DNA from: Pseudomonas fluorescens
GTDB lineage: Bacteria > Pseudomonadota > Gammaproteobacteria > Pseudomonadales > Pseudomonadaceae
Reading direction: 5' to 3'
Length of the DNA stretch: 64,000 nucleotides
Assembly (NCBI RefSeq): GCF_001307155.1
Contig: NZ_CP012830.1
Coordinates: forward strand, 3,408,501-3,472,500
A program made the translations under genes and the position numbers. The notes beneath the pieces were generated by a model. The model was given only the letters and a program-made list of their open reading frames with translations. It did no database searches and was not told the origin of the DNA. This document shows positions 60,493-64,000 of this stretch, one piece after another (position 1 is the first letter of the stretch; each line of letters starts with the position of its first letter).

Positions 60493-63377
60493 CGGCGTAC
60501 CTCGGCTTTTGCTCCGGCAGCGCGGGCCTGGCGGCGTTCGTCGAGCAGGCGTTGTTGTTCGTCGCTGAACTCCTGATAGCGTTTTTGCCATTCGGAAGGG
60601 TGGTAGACGCGGCTGACTTCCACGGCGGTGACCTTGTACTCCGGACAGTTGGTGGCCCAGTCGGAGTTGTCGGTGGTGATGACGTTGGCCCCCGATTCCG
60701 GGAAGTGGAAGGTGGTGTACACCACGCCCGGGGCTACTCGTTCGGTGATCCGCGCACGCAGTACGGTTTGTCCGGCGCGGCTGCCAATGCCAACCCAGTC
60801 ACCTTCGTTGATGCCACGGCTCTCGGCGTCGGTCGGGTGGATTTCCAGGCGGTCTTCGTCGTGCCAGGCGACGTTTTCGGTACGCCGGGTCTGGGCGCCG
60901 ACGTTGTACTGGCTGAGGATCCGCCCGGTGGTCAGCAGCAGCGGATAGCGGCTGTTGACCTTTTCCTCGGTGGGCACGTAGCCGGTGAGCATGAAGCGTC
61001 CTTTGCCGCGCACGAATTCCTCGATGTGCATGGTCGGCGTGCCGTCTGGTGCTGCGGCGTTGCACGGCCATTGCAGGCTGCCGTGGCGATCCAGCGAGGC
61101 GTAGCTGACGTTGGTGAAGGTCGGCGTCAGGCTGGCGATTTCATCCATGATTTCCGATGGATGCTGGTAGTTCATCGGGTAACCGAGGGCGTTGGCTAGG
61201 GCCACCGTGCCTTCCCAGTCGGCCTTGCCGCCCAGCGGTTCCATGACCTTGCGCACTCGGGAGATGCGTCGCTCGGCGTTGGTGAAGGTGCCGTCTTTTT
61301 CGAGGAACGAGCTGCCCGGCAGGAACACGTGGGCGAACTTGGCGGTTTCGTTGAGGAAAATGTCCTGCACCACGATGCATTCCATGGCCGACAGGGCCGC
61401 GGTGACGTGCTGGGTATTCGGGTCGCTCTGGGCGATGTCTTCACCCTGGCAATACAAACCCTTGAAGCTGCCGCCCAGGGCGGCTTCGAACATGTTGGGA
61501 ATACGCAGGCCCGGATCGGGTTGCAGCGTAACGTTCCAGGCTTGTTCGAATTGCGCTCGTACCACCTCGTTGGAGATGTGCCGATAGCCGGGCAACTCGT
61601 GCGGGAAGGAGCCCATGTCGCAGGAGCCCTGAACGTTGTTCTGCCCACGCAGCGGGTTCACGCCCACGCCTTCGCGGCCGATGTTGCCAGTGACCATGGC
61701 CAGGTTGGCGATGCCCATGACCGCGGTGCTGCCCTGGCTGTGTTCGGTAACACCCAAGCCGTAGTAGATCGCCGCATTGCCACCGGTGGCATACAGCCGG
61801 GCGGCGGCGCGGATGTCGGCAGCGGCGACGCCGCAGATCTCGCCAAGGACTTCCGGCGAGTTTTCCGCACGGCTGACGAACGCCTTCCACTGGGCGAAAT
61901 CGCTGCCTTCGCAACGGGCGTCGATAAAGGCCTGGTTGAGCAGGCCTTCGGTGACGATGACGTGGGCCAGGGCGTTGAGCATGGCGACGTTGGTGCCCGG
62001 ACGCAGGGCCAGGTGCAGTTCGGCGCGGGCATGCACCGTGTCCACCAGATCAATGCGGCGTGGGTCGATGACGATCAGCCGCGCACCTTCACGCAGGCGG
62101 CGCTTGAGCTGGGAGGCGAACACCGGGTGGGCGTCGCTCGGGTTGGCGCCCATCACCAGAATCACGTCGGCTTGCATCACCGAGTCGAAGCTCTGGGTGC
62201 CGGCGGATTCGCCCAGGGTTTGTTTCAGGCCATAGCCGGTCGGCGAGTGGCAGACCCGCGCACAGGTGTCGACGTTGTTGTTGCCGAACGCGGCGCGCAC
62301 CAGTTTTTGCACCAGGTAGGTTTCTTCGTTGGTGCAGCGGCTGGAGGTGATGCCACCAATGGAGTCGCGGCCGTATTTTTGCTGCAAGCGGCGGAATTCG
62401 CTGGCGGCGTAGGTCACCGCTTCGTCCCAGCTGACTTCCTGCCAAGGGTCGTTGATGTGCTTGCGGATCATCGGCTTGGTGATGCGATCCGGGTGGGTCG
62501 CGTAGCCCCAGGCAAAGCGCCCTTTGACGCAGGAGTGGCCGTGGTTGGCCTGGCCATTCTTGTCAGGGACCATGCGCACGACCTGGTCGCCTTTCATCTC
62601 GGCGCGGAACGAGCAGCCCACGCCGCAATAGGCGCAGGTGGTGATCACGCTGTGTTCGGGCTGACCCAGCTCTACCACGCTTTTTTCCATCAGCGTCGCG
62701 GTCGGGCAGGCTTGTACACAAGCGCCGCAGGACACGCATTCCGAGTCGAGGAAGTTCTCGCCACCGGCGGCCGCGACCCGGGATTCGAAACCACGCCCGG
62801 TAATGGTCAGGGCAAAGGTGCCCTGGGTTTCTTCACAGGCGCGCACGCAGCGGTTGCAGACGATGCACTTGCTCGGGTCGTAGTCGAAATAGGGGTTGGA
62901 GGTGTCCTTCTGGTCGTCCAGATGGTTCTCGCCTTCGTAGCCGTAACGCACTTCCCGCAGGCCGACCTGGCCGGCGACGGTTTGCAGCTCGCAGTTGCCG
63001 TTGGCCGAACAGGTCAGGCAGTCCAGCGGGTGATCGGAGATGTACAGCTCCATGACGTTGCGGCGCAGGGTCGCGAGCTTTGGCGTCTGGGTGTGCACGC
63101 TCATGCCTTCGCTGACCGGCGTGGTGCAGGACGCCGGGTAACCGCGCATGCCGTCGATCTCGACCAGGCACATGCGGCAGGAACCGAAGGCTTCCAGACT
63201 GTCAGTGGCACACAGTTTGGGAATGGTGGTGCCGAGCATTGCGGCGGCGCGCATCACCGACGTGCCTTCGGGCACGCTGATGCTTTGGCCGTCGATGTTC
63301 AGGGTGATCTGCACTTCGCTGTGGCGAGCCGGGGTGCCCAGATCGATATCGGTGTTCGGGTCGAAGAGAGTGATCAT
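60489..63377 (-). CDS. fdsA: formate dehydrogenase alpha (molybdenum) subunit
   Basis: 962 residues. N-terminal [2Fe-2S] domain (Cys56, 67, 70, 84), a His-Cys3 cluster (His116, Cys120, 123, 129), two [4Fe-4S] sites (Cys171/174/177/181 and 214/217/220/224), and the molybdopterin oxidoreductase domain with its own cluster (Cys248, 251, 255, 283). The Mo ligand is Cys376 in ARVCHSP, not selenocysteine. It oxidises formate to CO2 and passes electrons via the FdsB chain to NAD+. GGAGGCCGACC precedes the start, which overlaps the fdsB stop by four bases. Confidence 0.95.
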   Translation of the reverse strand: MITLFDPNTDIDLGTPARHSEVQITLNIDGQSISVPEGTSVMRAAAMLGTTIPKLCATDSLEAFGSCRMCLVEIDGMRGYPASCTTPVSEGMSVHTQTPKLATLRRNVMELYISDHPLDCLTCSANGNCELQTVAGQVGLREVRYGYEGENHLDDQKDTSNPYFDYDPSKCIVCNRCVRACEETQGTFALTITGRGFESRVAAAGGENFLDSECVSCGACVQACPTATLMEKSVVELGQPEHSVITTCAYCGVGCSFRAEMKGDQVVRMVPDKNGQANHGHSCVKGRFAWGYATHPDRITKPMIRKHINDPWQEVSWDEAVTYAASEFRRLQQKYGRDSIGGITSSRCTNEETYLVQKLVRAAFGNNNVDTCARVCHSPTGYGLKQTLGESAGTQSFDSVMQADVILVMGANPSDAHPVFASQLKRRLREGARLIVIDPRRIDLVDTVHARAELHLALRPGTNVAMLNALAHVIVTEGLLNQAFIDARCEGSDFAQWKAFVSRAENSPEVLGEICGVAAADIRAAARLYATGGNAAIYYGLGVTEHSQGSTAVMGIANLAMVTGNIGREGVGVNPLRGQNNVQGSCDMGSFPHELPGYRHISNEVVRAQFEQAWNVTLQPDPGLRIPNMFEAALGGSFKGLYCQGEDIAQSDPNTQHVTAALSAMECIVVQDIFLNETAKFAHVFLPGSSFLEKDGTFTNAERRISRVRKVMEPLGGKADWEGTVALANALGYPMNYQHPSEIMDEIASLTPTFTNVSYASLDRHGSLQWPCNAAAPDGTPTMHIEEFVRGKGRFMLTGYVPTEEKVNSRYPLLLTTGRILSQYNVGAQTRRTENVAWHDEDRLEIHPTDAESRGINEGDWVGIGSRAGQTVLRARITERVAPGVVYTTFHFPESGANVITTDNSDWATNCPEYKVTAVEVSRVYHPSEWQKRYQEFSDEQQRLLDERRQARAAGAKAEVRR

Positions 63378-64000
63378 TGGTCGGCCTCCGAGGCTTGCAG
63401 ACCGAAGTCAGCGGGGAAGTACTTGAGGGCACTGACCACTGGATAGGAAGTCATGCCGCCCAGCGCGCACAGCGAACCGTACTGCAGGGTGTCGCACAGG
63501 TCCTTGAGGATGATCACCTGTTCATCGCGACTGCTCTGGTCAGGCGCGGCCAGCAGGCGGTCGATCACCTCCACGCCGCGGGTCGAGCCGATGCGGCAGG
63601 GGGTGCATTTGCCACAGGATTCCTCGGCGCAGAACTGCATGGCGAAACGCGCCATGTGGGCCATGTCGAGGCTGTCGTCAGCTACCACCACACCGCCGTG
63701 ACCGAGCATGGCGCCGATGGCGGCGAACGCTTCGTAATCCAGCGGCGTGTCGAATTGCCCCGGTGGCACCCAGGCGCCGAGAGGGCCGCCAACCTGTGCG
63801 GCTTTCAGCGGTCGTCCACTGGCGGTACCGCCGCCGTACTCTTCCACCAGTTCGCGCAGGGTCAGGCCAAAGGCCCGCTCTACCAAACCGCCGTGACGAA
63901 CATTGCCCGCCAGTTGGAAGGGCATGGTGCCCAGCGAACGGCCCATGCCGTAATCGCGATAGAACTGAGCGCCCTTGGCCATAATCATCGGCACCGAGGC
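63374..64000 (-). CDS. fdsB: formate dehydrogenase beta (NADH) subunit, 5' end beyond window
   Basis: The last 208 or so codons are present; the start lies beyond position 64000. The sequence is the C-terminal half of a NuoF/HoxF-like subunit: the last part of the FMN/NADH domain (GGLVERAFGLTLRELVEEYGGG, then MAHMARFAMQFC) and the [4Fe-4S] motif ESCGKCTPCRIG with the fourth Cys in LCALGGM. It transfers electrons from the iron-sulfur chain to NAD+. First visible gene of the fdsB-fdsA-fdsD run. Confidence 0.93.
   Translation of the reverse strand, partial: ASVPMIMAKGAQFYRDYGMGRSLGTMPFQLAGNVRHGGLVERAFGLTLRELVEEYGGGTASGRPLKAAQVGGPLGAWVPPGQFDTPLDYEAFAAIGAMLGHGGVVVADDSLDMAHMARFAMQFCAEESCGKCTPCRIGSTRGVEVIDRLLAAPDQSSRDEQVIILKDLCDTLQYGSLCALGGMTSYPVVSALKYFPADFGLQASEADQ

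Noticed and set aside
61329..63446. 705-codon plus-strand frame opposite fdsA
   Set aside because: Shadow of the minus-strand molybdenum subunit, which has all its cluster cysteines.
1..64000. CRISPR arrays, tRNA or rRNA genes, insertion sequences, prophage
   Set aside because: Looked for by eye: no regularly spaced direct repeats, cloverleaf with CCA-type acceptor, transposase motif or phage structural gene was found.

Overview
The window reads as a chromosome segment from a member of the Pseudomonas fluorescens group. Support: high-GC coding sequence, pseudomonad gene neighbourhoods (norR/hmp, dsbB-cyoABCDE, hmgR/hmgA-fahA-maiA, sdaA-sdaC with a LysR gene, an ldh-pdhA-pdhB-E2 cluster, an fds-type formate dehydrogenase), Pseudomonas-restricted small families (DUF3509, DUF3077-like, DUF6622-like) and repeated inverted REP pairs of the GCGAGGGAGCTTGCTCCCGC type. 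No rRNA, tRNA, CRISPR array or intact insertion sequence was seen.

Layout. 0-2.2 kb: a partial YkgJ-like cysteine-cluster protein, a small exported protein, a GNAT acetyltransferase and a CheV-type coupling protein. 2.4-5.3 kb: NorR/FhpR and the divergent flavohaemoprotein Hmp, with two GTCG-N3-TGAC NorR sites and a sigma-54-like promoter between them. 5.6-11.8 kb: dsbB, then the cytochrome bo3 ubiquinol oxidase operon cyoABCDE behind a 740-base leader with a Fur-box-like site. 11.9-13.5 kb: a decayed patch with a probable multicopy intergenic element, the remains of a HigB/NadS-type toxin-antitoxin pair, and a DUF3077-like gene with a structured leader. 13.5-19.1 kb: psiE, a DUF3509 gene, the serine deamination and uptake pair sdaA-sdaC with a divergent LysR gene, and an HPF/RaiA-like ribosome factor. 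19.2-27.3 kb: pbpC and a very large alpha-2-macroglobulin gene, overlapping by four bases. 27.6-32.2 kb: an SDR dehydrogenase, then an AT-richer island holding an orphan minus-strand terminator, a 111-residue orphan and an 825-residue DUF6543/dermonecrotic-toxin-like protein. 32.2-36.5 kb: the homogentisate pathway with its HmgR operator. 36.6-42.4 kb: a SirB1-type protein, a leucine-dehydrogenase-like protein with a substituted catalytic lysine, a 2-oxoacid dehydrogenase E1/E2 set without E3, and LexA-controlled yebG. 42.7-44.2 kb: an unknown protein and a membrane protein. 44.3-50.0 kb: a two-component system divergent from a periplasmic methionine-sulfoxide repair cluster (msrB, dipZ-like, msrA). 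50.0-59.9 kb: a PAS-GGDEF diguanylate cyclase, a LysR gene divergent from an ArgD-like aminotransferase, a Phd/YefM antitoxin fragment, DedA, VOC and small unknown proteins, a second two-component system, an alginate-lyase-family protein and a hemerythrin. 60.2-64 kb: fdsD, fdsA and the 3' part of fdsB, which runs off the right edge.

Working together: the respiratory and stress modules (Hmp, cytochrome bo3, DsbB, Msr/DipZ, formate dehydrogenase) suit an aerobic soil or plant-associated bacterium facing nitric oxide and oxidants. The hmg, sda and ldh/pdh clusters degrade aromatic and other amino acids to central metabolites. The parts least explained by known systems are the 28.5-32.2 kb island, the 11.9-13.5 kb patch and the altered active sites in the ldh/E2 cluster. 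All family assignments come from reading the translations; no database search was possible.
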